DNA of 20,966 nucleotides from 40-80 sp964503665 (lineage in GTDB: Bacteria > Bacteroidota > Bacteroidia > Flavobacteriales_D > Crocinitomicaceae): NCBI GenBank assembly GCA_964503665.1, contig CAZDAR010000045.1:1-20966 (forward strand), read 5' to 3'. Positions within the stretch are counted from its first letter, which is position 1, and each line of letters begins with the position of its first letter. Shown here in pieces: positions 7,018 to 14,908 of this stretch. Made by a program: the position numbers and the translations under genes. Below the pieces are notes generated by a model. It saw only the letters and a list, made by a program, of their open reading frames with translations, searched no databases and was not told the origin of the DNA.

Positions 7018-8292
7018 ATGAAATTAAAATTATTTTTAGTTAGTATTCTCTCATTCATTGGAATAACATCTTTGTTGGCACAGCCAGCTTACGATATTTG
7101 TTCTAATGCCTTAGTGTTGTGTCCTCAAAATACATTTTCTGTTACAAATATAGGAGCGACTCAAACAGCTTACATGAATGGTGAAGATGATTTTAATTTT
7201 TGTTTTATACCCCAAAAAACGGTTTGGTTTAAATTTGAAACAAACGCAACTGGAGGAAAGGTATCCATTGATTTAGCCTCTATATCGTTTATTACACCAA
7301 CTGGTAGTGGGATTAATTTTGCATTACTTCAACAAATCTATCCTTGTGATGGTTCCACGTATATAAATGACACTTGTATTCCCAATATTCAGACTTCTAC
7401 CACTATACAGTTAGATAGTTTGGGTTCTATGTCAACGTATTATATCTGTCTATCGGGAGTAGATGTTGGTGGAGTTATATCGGCGTTCAATACAGATATT
7501 AGTGTAAGTGGTGTTGGTGTGAAAAGAACCGACCCGAGCCTTTCAATTACTCCTTCAAAAATATCTTTTTGTGAGAATGAAGAGATAGTAATTACAGCTT
7601 ACTTAGAAGATTGTCCTAATTCCGGAAAGTTTAAATGGTATCGCAATGGGCATCTTTTTGCCATTTCTGATAGTTCTTTTATATTTAGTTCAACTTTACA
7701 AAACGGCGACGTAGTGTCTGTCGAAAATACATGTTTTCAATATTGTGTTGATTCTTTACAAGCTGTCACCATGCCTTTAACGGTGAAGAATGTCGACCTT
7801 CAAGTTTCCAACGATACCACTATTAGCAATGGAGATCGGGCGCTTTTACAATGTTTATCATCAGTTGATAGTCTATGGTGGGAACCAAGTTATCTAGTTC
7901 AAAATACACATTCTGTAAATACCTATGCAGCACCTTCTGAAACAACTACTTTTTATGCGAATGCAGTTATAAATAGCTGTTTAGTTTCAAAGCCAATAAC
8001 AGTTACGGTACTTAGGTCGATTGTGATATTTAATACTTTTTCTCCAAATGGTGATGATATCAATGAAAAGTGGATAATTGAAGGAATTGAAAATTATCCT
8101 AATGCGGAGGTTTCTGTCTTTACAAGATGGGGACAACGTGTTTTCTTTATAATGGGGTATACCAAACAGAAAGCGTGGGATGGCACATCTAATGGTAAAA
8201 AATTAGAAGCTGGAACATATTTCTATACTATTGATTTAAAGGATAATGCTGATTCGAAAATTATTAAAGGTGCAATTAATTTAATCCGATGA
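7018..8292 (+). CDS. Secreted protein with T9SS type B (CHU_C, gliding-motility-associated) sorting domain
   Basis: This 424-residue protein has a signal peptide ending SLLAQ. Residues about 24-165 form a Cys-containing beta domain with the pattern YDICSNA...LCPQ...VWFKFE that is common in secreted Bacteroidota proteins. Then come an Ig-like region (about 175-255) with FKWYRNG and a further beta region (about 256-332) of the kind that precedes sorting domains. Residues about 333-424 are a complete type B sorting domain: NTFSPNGDDINEKW, RWGQRVF, WDG, GTYFYTIDL and a terminal IR. Such proteins cross the inner membrane by Sec and the outer membrane by the type IX system, and stay on the surface or are released. 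It overlaps the next gene by four bases (ATGA), so the PorP/SprF protein is its likely dedicated partner. It is short for a type B cargo, and its surface function is unknown. Confidence 0.9.
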   Translation: MKLKLFLVSILSFIGITSLLAQPAYDICSNALVLCPQNTFSVTNIGATQTAYMNGEDDFNFCFIPQKTVWFKFETNATGGKVSIDLASISFITPTGSGINFALLQQIYPCDGSTYINDTCIPNIQTSTTIQLDSLGSMSTYYICLSGVDVGGVISAFNTDISVSGVGVKRTDPSLSITPSKISFCENEEIVITAYLEDCPNSGKFKWYRNGHLFAISDSSFIFSSTLQNGDVVSVENTCFQYCVDSLQAVTMPLTVKNVDLQVSNDTTISNGDRALLQCLSSVDSLWWEPSYLVQNTHSVNTYAAPSETTTFYANAVINSCLVSKPITVTVLRSIVIFNTFSPNGDDINEKWIIEGIENYPNAEVSVFTRWGQRVFFIMGYTKQKAWDGTSNGKKLEAGTYFYTIDLKDNADSKIIKGAINLIR

Positions 8293-9215
8293 AGAAAGCG
8301 ATTTTAACGTTCGTGTTTTTTTTTAGTGTCGGAATTATTTTGGGACAACAATTACCACAATATTCTCAATGGTATTGGAACCAATATGCTTTAAATCCTG
8401 CTCATGCTGGTATTCGCGAATGCTTTGAAATGAAAGCTCAATATCGTTTTCAATATACTGGAATTGAAGGGATGCCTCATCATGGTAATTTCACATTGAC
8501 CATGCCGATTAATACATCTCGTAAAAATTTCCTTTCACCGAGACATGGAGTTGGACTAAAGTTGGAAACAGAGAGAATAGGAATTTTTCTAGTGAACCGA
8601 TTGAATCTTTCGTACGCAGCGCACCTTAACTTTAATCAATATAATCGTCTTTCCGTCGGTATTGACGCTGGTGTAAAACAATTGTCAGTGGATGTTGGAA
8701 AAATAACAACCCAAGAATTTGATCCGACAGTACATCAGTATGTCTCGAATTGGATGCCAGACGCTAATTTAGGTTTTTGGTGGAATTCCAAGAACTATTA
8801 TGTTGGACTTGTTTTCAAAGAGCTGATTAATTCTAAATGGCGAAATATTGGATTGGAGTCCAAATTTAAATTGCACACATTCATCAATGGAGGATATCGT
8901 TTTTCTGGAAAAAATGGTTTTAGTTTCTTTCCTTCTATGCTGTTTAAATTACCTGTAAATGGTAAGGCTTCAGCAGATTTAGTTTTTCTTTTTGATCATA
9001 ACAATCAATTTAGCTACGCCGTTGGATACCGAGCCAACGAAGCGGTGATGTTTTCGCTTAATTTTAAGATAAAAGAGATGGTGGCAATAGGCTACTCTGT
9101 CGATTATAATTTCAAACCATTAGGAGGTTTCCCTACTTCTTCGCATGAGTTAACACTAGCTTTCAGTGGGTGTCGTTCGTATAAAAAAACAAGAACTGGT
9201 TGTGACTTGTTTTAA
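8289..9215 (+). CDS. PorP/SprF family type IX secretion system outer-membrane protein
   Basis: This 308-residue protein has a signal peptide ending ILGQ followed by LPQYSQWYWNQYALNPAHAG, the opening that marks the PorP/SprF family. Predicted beta strands run to the end, consistent with a barrel of about 300 residues, the usual family length. In Flavobacterium johnsoniae, SprF is needed for secretion of the type B cargo SprB, and type B cargo genes are often followed by their own sprF-like gene. The four-base overlap with the type B cargo gene here fits that pattern. I infer that it is the outer-membrane docking or export partner of that cargo. Two cysteines near the C-terminus (SGC and TGC, 12 residues apart) are an unusual touch. 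It is a paralogue-type member, not necessarily the core PorP of the secretion machine. Confidence 0.92.
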   Translation: MKKAILTFVFFFSVGIILGQQLPQYSQWYWNQYALNPAHAGIRECFEMKAQYRFQYTGIEGMPHHGNFTLTMPINTSRKNFLSPRHGVGLKLETERIGIFLVNRLNLSYAAHLNFNQYNRLSVGIDAGVKQLSVDVGKITTQEFDPTVHQYVSNWMPDANLGFWWNSKNYYVGLVFKELINSKWRNIGLESKFKLHTFINGGYRFSGKNGFSFFPSMLFKLPVNGKASADLVFLFDHNNQFSYAVGYRANEAVMFSLNFKIKEMVAIGYSVDYNFKPLGGFPTSSHELTLAFSGCRSYKKTRTGCDLF

Positions 9216-9248
9216 TAGTTTGCTGTTTATAACTATTTCCTTTTTCCC

Positions 9249-9278
9249 TTTGTGTTGTTAGTTGAATCGACATCTTTG
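9249..9278 (+). promoter_or_regulatory. Likely promoter of the OmpA lipoprotein gene
   Basis: TTTG at 9249-9252, an 18-base spacer, then CATCTTTG at 9271-9278 match the Bacteroidota promoter at all but the first base of the -7 box. Expected initiation near 9284 leaves a leader of about 24 bases. The OmpA gene may thus be transcribed separately from the cargo/PorP pair before it. Confidence 0.45.
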
Positions 9279-9307
9279 TATAGATAAATATTTAAAAAAA
9301 GATAGCC

Positions 9308-10276
9308 ATGAATTGGAATAGAACAATTGTTTTTTTGAGTTTAGTAGTACTATTAACTTCTTGTGTTTCTTCTAAAAAGTACAATGAGATTTTAGATAAG
9401 GAAAAAGCATGTAATGAGGAATTAGATCAGTATAAATCAGCTGCAATTGATTTTGAATCTAAATACAAGGATTGTGATGCATATTTGAGTTTGTTAAGAA
9501 ATGATGCCGATCAAATGCGAAAAGACACCACGAGATTGGGAGAAGAGTTAAGAATGGCGAATTCTCAATACAATAAGGCAATGAACCAGTTAGTGGCGTA
9601 CGAAAACCAATTAGAAAATACTAAGAAGAGTGGGAAAGAAGTGACGAGCCTACTTCAAAGCCAATTAGAGGCGAAGAGTGAAGAACTGAGAAGAAAGCAA
9701 GAATTATTACAAGATTTAGAAAACGAATTAAAGCAAAAGCAACAACTTTTAGCCACTCGTGAAGCAAGGGTTAATGAGTTGGAGGAAATGATTAATCGAA
9801 AAGATAGAGCATTAAGTGATTTAAAGGATAGAGTGTTAAGTGCTTTGAAGCCATATGAAGACAGAGGACTAACTGTTGAAGAAAAGGACGGGAAGTTATA
9901 TGTTCGTTTAGAAGCCAAGCTACTATTTGAATCAGGAAGTACAAAAGTCGACGGAAGTGGAAAACAAGCTTTAGTTGATTTAGCTAAATTGTTAGAAAAT
10001 GAAAAAGATATCGATATTATTGTAGAAGGTCATACTGATACGGATAAATTAGTTTCACCAGTTTCACCTAAAAATAATTGGGAACTTTCTGTTTTGAGAG
10101 CAACAGCTGTGGTTGAAATAATGCTTTCTAATTCAAAAATGAGTCCTTTAATGATAGAAGCAGCTGGACGTTCTGAATACTTTCCTGTAGATGTAAATGA
10201 CAAGTCGAAAAACAGAAGAATAGAAATTATTGTTGCACCTGATTTAAAGGCATTGTTTGACTTGATTTCAAAGTAA
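9308..10276 (+). CDS. OmpA-family lipoprotein with long coiled coil
   Basis: This 322-residue protein has a lipoprotein signal: LLTSC with the lipid-attachment cysteine at C19. Residues about 25-175 are a charged heptad-like coiled coil rich in Glu, Lys, Gln and Leu. Residues about 190-312 are an OmpA C-terminal domain with LLFESGSTKVD, EGHTDTD, ELSVLRA and NRRIEI. The aspartate of GHTD and the arginine of LSVLRA correspond to the two residues that bind diaminopimelate in OmpA-type domains, so peptidoglycan binding is expected. The coiled coil could span the periplasm as a rod between outer membrane and cell wall. Its position right after a type B cargo and PorP/SprF gene suggests a cell-wall anchor for that unit, although a promoter-like sequence in the 92-base gap may give it independent expression. 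Confidence 0.9.
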   Translation: MNWNRTIVFLSLVVLLTSCVSSKKYNEILDKEKACNEELDQYKSAAIDFESKYKDCDAYLSLLRNDADQMRKDTTRLGEELRMANSQYNKAMNQLVAYENQLENTKKSGKEVTSLLQSQLEAKSEELRRKQELLQDLENELKQKQQLLATREARVNELEEMINRKDRALSDLKDRVLSALKPYEDRGLTVEEKDGKLYVRLEAKLLFESGSTKVDGSGKQALVDLAKLLENEKDIDIIVEGHTDTDKLVSPVSPKNNWELSVLRATAVVEIMLSNSKMSPLMIEAAGRSEYFPVDVNDKSKNRRIEIIVAPDLKALFDLISK

Positions 10277-10295
10277 GGGCTCTACTATGAGAACT

Positions 10296-12080
10296 TTATT
10301 CCTTTATAATTTTGTAAATATTGGAGGCTTGATTCTTGATTAGCTTCAGCAAGTAAGTGCCAGAGGCATAGCTCTCCAAATCCAATTGAACTTTAGAAGT
10401 GTTCATATTTGATGTGAAGAGTAAACGACCTTGTAAATCGGTAATCTCTAATTCAACTCCAATGAAGTCATTTGTTTCGATGTACAATAGCCCCTTGTTA
10501 GGATTAGGAAATACTTTTACATTTTCAAAAACTATTGCACTACTGATGTTTAGATTATAGACGTTGAAACAATCACTTGTAGCTGAAACATCCGGACAAA
10601 GTATAGAAGTTAAGCGTACTGCATATTGGCCGTTTTTAGTCAGATGTAATTGATTAGAAGTAGCATTTGGTATTGGATTCATTCCATCCTCACAATCCAG
10701 CCACTGATAGGTGACATCTGTCGCTTGAGCAATCAGGATACTATCGGTGAATATGATTTGGGTATTAATAAGTGGGTCACCGATAGATAAATGTGTCGTA
10801 ACAATACTGTCGCAACCTTTAGCAGTCGTTAATGTGTCGATATAGGTTCCATTTCCATAATAAGTGTTGTTTCCGATAGTATATGACTGACCAGTACACC
10901 TTTGCACTACTTGATTGTAGGTGTTTTTAGGTAACACGTTTAATGAGGTAGTTATAATACTATCACAACCATTGATAGAGGTTAGATAAGTGGTGTAAAA
11001 TCCGGATTGTGTATATTTTTTAGTGCCAATATAAAGTGTGTCTCCATAACATATTGAGACTTGCTGATAAGGATTGTAACTTGGATTAACGTTGATATTT
11101 ACGGAAATTGAGTTAGTGTCACAATGATAGCCTCCTTCGCTGACGACATTAAAAGTATAGGTGCCTGACATTGCTGGTGTGGCATTATTTCTAACGAGAA
11201 TCATACTTTGTAAGAAATAATTATTTGGACCTGTCCAGAAAAAAGAACTAATATCATTGACGGGAATTCCTGTAACTTTAATTTGCTGTCCTTGGCAATA
11301 AGTAGTACTTCCGGTAAAGCTAGGGTTATCGATAAGGTCTCCACAAACGTAAAAAGGTCTTGTTTCGTAATGTGACCATTTCCCTGTTTCATCCATTAGA
11401 CGAATATGTATGGTGTGATTGCCGTCAGTAGCACTTGAAATATTGATAGGTATGGAAAAGTTTGTTAATGTTGATTGGTTGGGTAGTGTAAAAGAAAAAC
11501 CATTATCTATGCCTGGATCAGTATCAATAAAGTATTCTCCTCGGATAAAGTTAGTTGTCGTAGTTGCATTAGCATTTTGAAGGATATAAAACGAAGTGCT
11601 TTCATAATGGCTCCATCGTTCTACGTTGTCTTTAACCCTAATGAATAGTGTGTGAAATCCAGCGCTAAGGCTTGTGGTTGGTATGTTGATGACATCTGAA
11701 ATAGTTGGCGAACCACTTAATGTAAACGGGAATCCATTACCGATTCCGGGATCAATATCTAAGAAGTATTCCCCTGCGACAACATTTGTAACCGAAGAAC
11801 TGCTTGCGCTCTCTAAGATATAAAACGAAGAGCTTTCATAATGGCTCCATCGACCTAAATCATCCTTTACACGAAAGAAAAGAGTATGAAAACCAGCACT
11901 AAGAGCTGTTGTGGGGAAATTAACGATATCTGAAACGGTTGGAGTGCCGCTCAATGAAAAGGGTGTGCCATTTCCTACACCAGGATCATTATTATAGAAA
12001 TACTCGCCACTAACTATGTTTTGACCACTTACGAAAGTAGTTAGAATGAGAAAAAAGAAGAGTATAAAGTAGTTTTTCAC
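10296..12080 (-). CDS. Secreted multidomain protein with T9SS type A C-terminal sorting domain
   Basis: This 594-residue protein has a signal peptide ending VSGQ. Three tandem 78-residue repeats (about 23-246) each hold GEYF, DPGxxNG, a G/NxHTLxxR segment and RWSHYE, a unit seen in many secreted Bacteroidota proteins. An Ig-like region (about 250-332) follows, then two roughly 50-residue units with IC/RCxG and GCDSI motifs (about 335-433), another beta region, and a type A sorting domain (about 521-594) with FPNPNKG, DLQGR and GTYLLKL. Type A domains are recognised by the T9SS and usually removed as the protein is attached or released. There is no catalytic motif, so adhesion or a structural role is more likely than enzymatic activity. 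The gene is convergent with the OmpA lipoprotein gene, with only 19 bases between stops and no clear hairpin. Confidence 0.9.
   Translation of the reverse strand: MKNYFILFFFLILTTFVSGQNIVSGEYFYNNDPGVGNGTPFSLSGTPTVSDIVNFPTTALSAGFHTLFFRVKDDLGRWSHYESSSFYILESASSSSVTNVVAGEYFLDIDPGIGNGFPFTLSGSPTISDVINIPTTSLSAGFHTLFIRVKDNVERWSHYESTSFYILQNANATTTTNFIRGEYFIDTDPGIDNGFSFTLPNQSTLTNFSIPINISSATDGNHTIHIRLMDETGKWSHYETRPFYVCGDLIDNPSFTGSTTYCQGQQIKVTGIPVNDISSFFWTGPNNYFLQSMILVRNNATPAMSGTYTFNVVSEGGYHCDTNSISVNINVNPSYNPYQQVSICYGDTLYIGTKKYTQSGFYTTYLTSINGCDSIITTSLNVLPKNTYNQVVQRCTGQSYTIGNNTYYGNGTYIDTLTTAKGCDSIVTTHLSIGDPLINTQIIFTDSILIAQATDVTYQWLDCEDGMNPIPNATSNQLHLTKNGQYAVRLTSILCPDVSATSDCFNVYNLNISSAIVFENVKVFPNPNKGLLYIETNDFIGVELEITDLQGRLLFTSNMNTSKVQLDLESYASGTYLLKLIKNQASNIYKIIKE
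11343..12014 (-). repeat. Three tandem in-frame 234-bp repeats
   Basis: Units of 234 bp (78 codons) occupy about 12014-11781, 11780-11547 and 11546-11343. The first two are still alike in DNA: a stretch of about 35 bases beginning ATATAAAACGAAG (plus strand) occurs at 11584 and again at 11818 with one difference. The third unit is more diverged. This points to fairly recent duplication of the first unit, and such repeats can expand or contract by recombination. Confidence 0.8.
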
Positions 12081-12103
12081 TTACGTTTAATATTACGATG
12101 AAG

Positions 12104-12134
12104 TAAAGATAGCTGATTTTCAAATGTCGTCAAA
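12104..12134 (-). promoter_or_regulatory. Possible promoter of the type A cargo gene
   Basis: On the minus strand, TTTG (complement of 12131-12134) is followed after 19 bases by TATCTTTA (complement of 12104-12111), which differs from TAnnTTTG only at the last base. Initiation near 12097 would leave a leader of under 20 bases. Confidence 0.38.
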
Positions 12135-12200
12135 GAAAATAATATAAGCTGTTGATATTTTAATATTTACAAATGGACTCAATTGAATCGGGATGTAAAT

Positions 12201-12229
12201 AAAAAATCCCCGATTTAATCGGGGATTTT
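12201..12229 (-). terminator. Intrinsic terminator of the NGSFE/OmpA gene
   Basis: AAAATCCCCGAT (12203-12214) and ATCGGGGATTTT (12218-12229) form a perfect 12-bp stem with a 3-base loop. On the minus strand it is followed by an extended T-run. It lies about 20 bases after the stop of the OmpA-family gene (12252) and ends its transcript before the type A cargo gene's promoter region. Confidence 0.88.
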
Positions 12230-12251
12230 AAACTCTTATATAAGGAAACTA

Positions 12252-13430
12252 TTATTTAGCAATAAATGTTACACGACGCGTCTTTGCATCTCTTAACTCA
12301 TCATTATCAGCTTCAGAAACTTCTTCACTCGGAACAGTATTCGTTTTATCTACAATAGCAATAATACGAGTTGGATTAACACCTGCTTCAATTAAGTATT
12401 GCTTTACTTCATCGGCACGTGCTTCACCTAAACCTTGGAAAGTTGGATTTGTCTCCATCTTAGCCACCTCGGCATCGTCCATGTGTCCTTCAATTGTTAA
12501 AGTCATAGTAGATGCTTTCATAATTTTAGCAACCTCGTCTAAAGAAGCTTTTCCAGCATTCGTTAAAGCATATTTTCCAAATGCAAAATAAGCTGTTTGA
12601 CTTTCCACTTTTTGTTGGATGGTCATTTTATCATTTAGCGTAATTACTTTTTGGTAAACTAATTTAGAGTATGTGTCTTCTTCTTTCATTGATGAACAAT
12701 CACACTGTGTAACATCTTCGATAAGTTTGACAGAAACATCATCTAAATAGTAATATGCAGAGATGATTTGAGTTCCTTTAAAGTATTTAGGTTTTCTTAT
12801 TTTCTCATACGCCACTTGATTGTTGTTTAAGAAATTTCCAATAGTAATGTATTTCTCACCACCAGTAGCAGTATAAACACCACAAATCTTATCCCAACCA
12901 TACATGCCACTTAATACTTTTTTATCGCCTTGTTGGATATGCATGTCGTCAATTAAACTTGATTTGGCAGCTGTTTCATATAACTTCTTGGTGAAATTAG
13001 CACCAATTGCATCGGTAGCATATTTAGACGCTTCAGATAAGGAAACATAGAATGATACACAATATTTTGAACCTTTTTTAAGTGGTTGTACTAATTTAGT
13101 CATCGCGTAAGAACGTGGCATCTTGTCGTTATATGAGTAAGCGACAATTCCTGCATAATTACTTCCTTCATAAGGTTCTTCAGTTCCATAGATATTGTCT
13201 GGAGTTGAAATGTCGGGGATTTTAACCGCTGGAACATAAATATCAGCCGGTTGACCAGTTGGTGTTAACCAACCAGTTGCTGAAGTTATCGCTCCTAATT
13301 TCTTAATCTTTCCATTAATGGTTTCAAAGCTACCATTTCCGACTAAGTTTTCATCTTGTGAAAAGGAGAATGATGTTATTGCTAAAATAGCAACAAGTAG
13401 AGTGGGTTTGTAAAAATTAATTCGTTTCAT
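12252..13430 (-). CDS. OmpA-family protein with N-terminal Bacteroidota 'NGSFE' module
   Basis: This 392-residue protein has a signal peptide ending FSFSQ. The mature start DENLVGNGSFE is the hallmark of an N-terminal beta-sandwich module (about 28-240) found before OmpA domains in many Bacteroidota envelope proteins. It resembles galactose-binding or DUF642-like folds that are thought to bind carbohydrate. Its tail YYLDDVSV is also typical. Residues about 275-392 are an OmpA C-terminal domain: AYFAFGKYAL, IEGHMDDAEVA, LGEARADEV and KTRRVTFIAK. The domain departs from consensus (GHMD for GHTD, KTRR for NRR) but keeps the aspartate and the arginine that bind peptidoglycan. A CDC motif (C243, C245) lies between the domains. 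It has its own terminator and faces the preceding sigma-factor operon in the same direction, with a CRP-like palindrome in the gap. Confidence 0.88.
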   Translation of the reverse strand: MKRINFYKPTLLVAILAITSFSFSQDENLVGNGSFETINGKIKKLGAITSATGWLTPTGQPADIYVPAVKIPDISTPDNIYGTEEPYEGSNYAGIVAYSYNDKMPRSYAMTKLVQPLKKGSKYCVSFYVSLSEASKYATDAIGANFTKKLYETAAKSSLIDDMHIQQGDKKVLSGMYGWDKICGVYTATGGEKYITIGNFLNNNQVAYEKIRKPKYFKGTQIISAYYYLDDVSVKLIEDVTQCDCSSMKEEDTYSKLVYQKVITLNDKMTIQQKVESQTAYFAFGKYALTNAGKASLDEVAKIMKASTMTLTIEGHMDDAEVAKMETNPTFQGLGEARADEVKQYLIEAGVNPTRIIAIVDKTNTVPSEEVSEADNDELRDAKTRRVTFIAK

Positions 13431-13548
13431 AGGTTTTTATTTTGAATCGTCATTATCTATTCATCAGCGAATTTAACAAAATTCTTCTAACTAATTTATT
13501 AAAATATAAAATCAATTTTAGATTTATTCGATAGACGAAGGTTTCATA

Positions 13549-13564
13549 TGTGACATAGCTCACT
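13549..13564. promoter_or_regulatory. CRP/FNR-type palindrome (possible operator)
   Basis: TGTGA, six bases, then TCACT gives nine of the ten half-site bases of the classical TGTGA-N6-TCACA motif. It lies about 120 bases upstream of the OmpA-family gene start, just after the end of the sigma-factor operon. Bacteroidota do encode Crp/Fnr-family regulators, but a match of this quality could arise by chance in a window this long. Confidence 0.25.
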
Positions 13565-13596
13565 TCAAGTAACGTGCCATTCTATTCTTTAAACGG

Positions 13597-13932
13597 TCAA
13601 ATCTGCTTGTGTTTTCGATAGTCTTCATAAACAGTCAGCAACCAATAAAGGCTAGAAATGGAAGAAACGAAGGCAACTGATGTGATGAAAGTTGTAGATT
13701 TTAACGGATTACTTTCTATGCTGATATAAAAGAATATAGTTAAGATGGCAATTATTGCATACATCAGACCAAAAATAAACAATAGATTATCGAAGGTAGT
13801 CGATGAGTGCGCTGATTTCATAGGTGATAAACTCTTTTCAGTATGTATTTGATGAAGAATTCTGTGTTTTAAATTCTCATCGGCCATCAATTGGGTACGC
13901 GAAAGAATTTCTTTCAAATGTTTATCTTCCAT
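13597..13932 (-). CDS. Small two-helix membrane protein, candidate anti-sigma partner
   Basis: The protein has 111 residues. A charged N-terminal part (about 1-45, with ADENLKHRILHQI) precedes two hydrophobic helices (about 48-70 and 82-102) and a short basic tail. The family is not recognised. The gene overlaps the end of the ECF sigma-factor gene by 11 bases, in the position where ECF sigma factors usually have their anti-sigma gene. A cytoplasmic amphipathic N-terminus joined to membrane helices would suit that role. It lacks the HxxxCxxC zinc motif of ZAS anti-sigma factors and is too short for a FecR-type protein, so if it is an anti-sigma factor it is not a standard one. The assignment rests on context. 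Confidence 0.7.
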   Translation of the reverse strand: MEDKHLKEILSRTQLMADENLKHRILHQIHTEKSLSPMKSAHSSTTFDNLLFIFGLMYAIIAILTIFFYISIESNPLKSTTFITSVAFVSSISSLYWLLTVYEDYRKHKQI

Positions 13933-14473
13933 AATCGTATGATTTTAATGATTCCTGCATTTTTTGACGTGCTCGGTGAAGTTTAACTTTAATATTGCTT
14001 TCGGTTAAACTCATGATTTTCGCTACTTCTTTGATGGAGTGCTCTTCTAAGTAGTATAGCGTTAAGATAACTGCTTCGTCTTTGGGAAGCCGGTCAATGG
14101 CTAGAGTAATTATGTCACTTTGTTCTTGTTGTTCAATTGGTAAAGAAGGAATTGATTCTAATGAGCTTAGTTCATTCTCTACTTTTCCCAAGGTATCTTG
14201 TTCTACTTTCGATTGGAATTTTGTTATCTGAGAAATAGCGGTATTGTAAACGATACGATAAAACCAAGTGGAAAACTTACTCTTGGAACGATATGAATTT
14301 AAACTATTATAGGCGCGTACAAAAGCATTTTGAACAATATCCTCTGCGTCTTGTCTATTGCGACAAATTCGGAAAGCGATGGTCATTGCCATATCTTGAT
14401 AAGTATCCACAAAAAAGCCGAAGGAAGCAGTGTCTCCCTTCAGTATTTTAGTAATCAATTCCTGTTCGCTCAT
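13922..14473 (-). CDS. ECF-type RNA polymerase sigma factor
   Basis: This 183-residue protein contains both domains of an ECF sigma factor. Region 2 (about 24-92) has CRNRQDAEDIVQNAFVRAY and STWFYRIVYNTAI, which bind core polymerase and the -10 region. Region 4 (about 125-176) has RLPKDEAVILTLYYLEEHS followed by the helix-turn-helix IKEVAKIMSLTESNIKVKLHRARQ for -35 recognition. It directs transcription of a regulon that cannot be named from this window. Its ATG overlaps the stop of the upstream membrane-protein gene by one base, and its own end overlaps the next gene by 11 bases, so the three genes are translationally coupled. That arrangement suggests the two membrane proteins control or report to the sigma factor. 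Confidence 0.95.
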   Translation of the reverse strand: MSEQELITKILKGDTASFGFFVDTYQDMAMTIAFRICRNRQDAEDIVQNAFVRAYNSLNSYRSKSKFSTWFYRIVYNTAISQITKFQSKVEQDTLGKVENELSSLESIPSLPIEQQEQSDIITLAIDRLPKDEAVILTLYYLEEHSIKEVAKIMSLTESNIKVKLHRARQKMQESLKSYDYGR

Positions 14474-14856
14474 TATTCGTCATTTCCTGTTTCTTTCATT
14501 TTGTTAGATATATTGAAATATATTAGGTAAGACAAGCCAAAGAAAAATAAAACACTTGGAGCGACTGCCCAAAAAGCGTTGTCTTCATTCAGATTTAATG
14601 ATTTAGAGATGATTAACCCAGTAATCAAGCCAAGAGCAATTCCTACTAAAACAATACCACTACGAAGTGTTTTGAGCTTATTAGGAACTCCTTTATCATT
14701 TTCTGGCGGAATCATTCCTTGCTTAATCATTTCCATTCGCTCAATGTGTTTTAGCTTATTGGTACGAAGACCAAAATAGACTCCTAAAGTAATGGGCAGT
14801 GCCACTGCAGACAGAATTGCGATAATTGGGATAAATTGTTCTAACATATCGTTCAT
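14473..14856 (-). CDS. Three-helix membrane protein (DUF6249-like)
   Basis: The protein has 127 residues with hydrophobic segments at about 7-30, 66-84 and 94-115. Between the first and second is a basic amphipathic stretch, RTNKLKHIERMEMIKQGMIPP, which resembles the DUF6249 family often found beside ECF sigma factors in Bacteroidota. The function is unknown. Its stop codon shares a base with the sigma-factor start. A second in-frame ATG exists at codon 4, but the first gives the full helix context. A regulatory or sensing role together with the sigma factor is a guess from gene order. Confidence 0.75.
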   Translation of the reverse strand: MNDMLEQFIPIIAILSAVALPITLGVYFGLRTNKLKHIERMEMIKQGMIPPENDKGVPNKLKTLRSGIVLVGIALGLITGLIISKSLNLNEDNAFWAVAPSVLFFFGLSYLIYFNISNKMKETGNDE

Positions 14857-14908
14857 TTTTTAAGTTAATAATTGTTTTTAGGATATGACTAGGTGAACTT
14901 ACAATCGG

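Noticed and set aside
9655..9918. Ser/Phe-rich 87-residue minus-strand frame
   Set aside because: It is antisense to the coiled-coil part of the OmpA lipoprotein; Lys and Glu codons read backwards give Phe, Leu and Ser.
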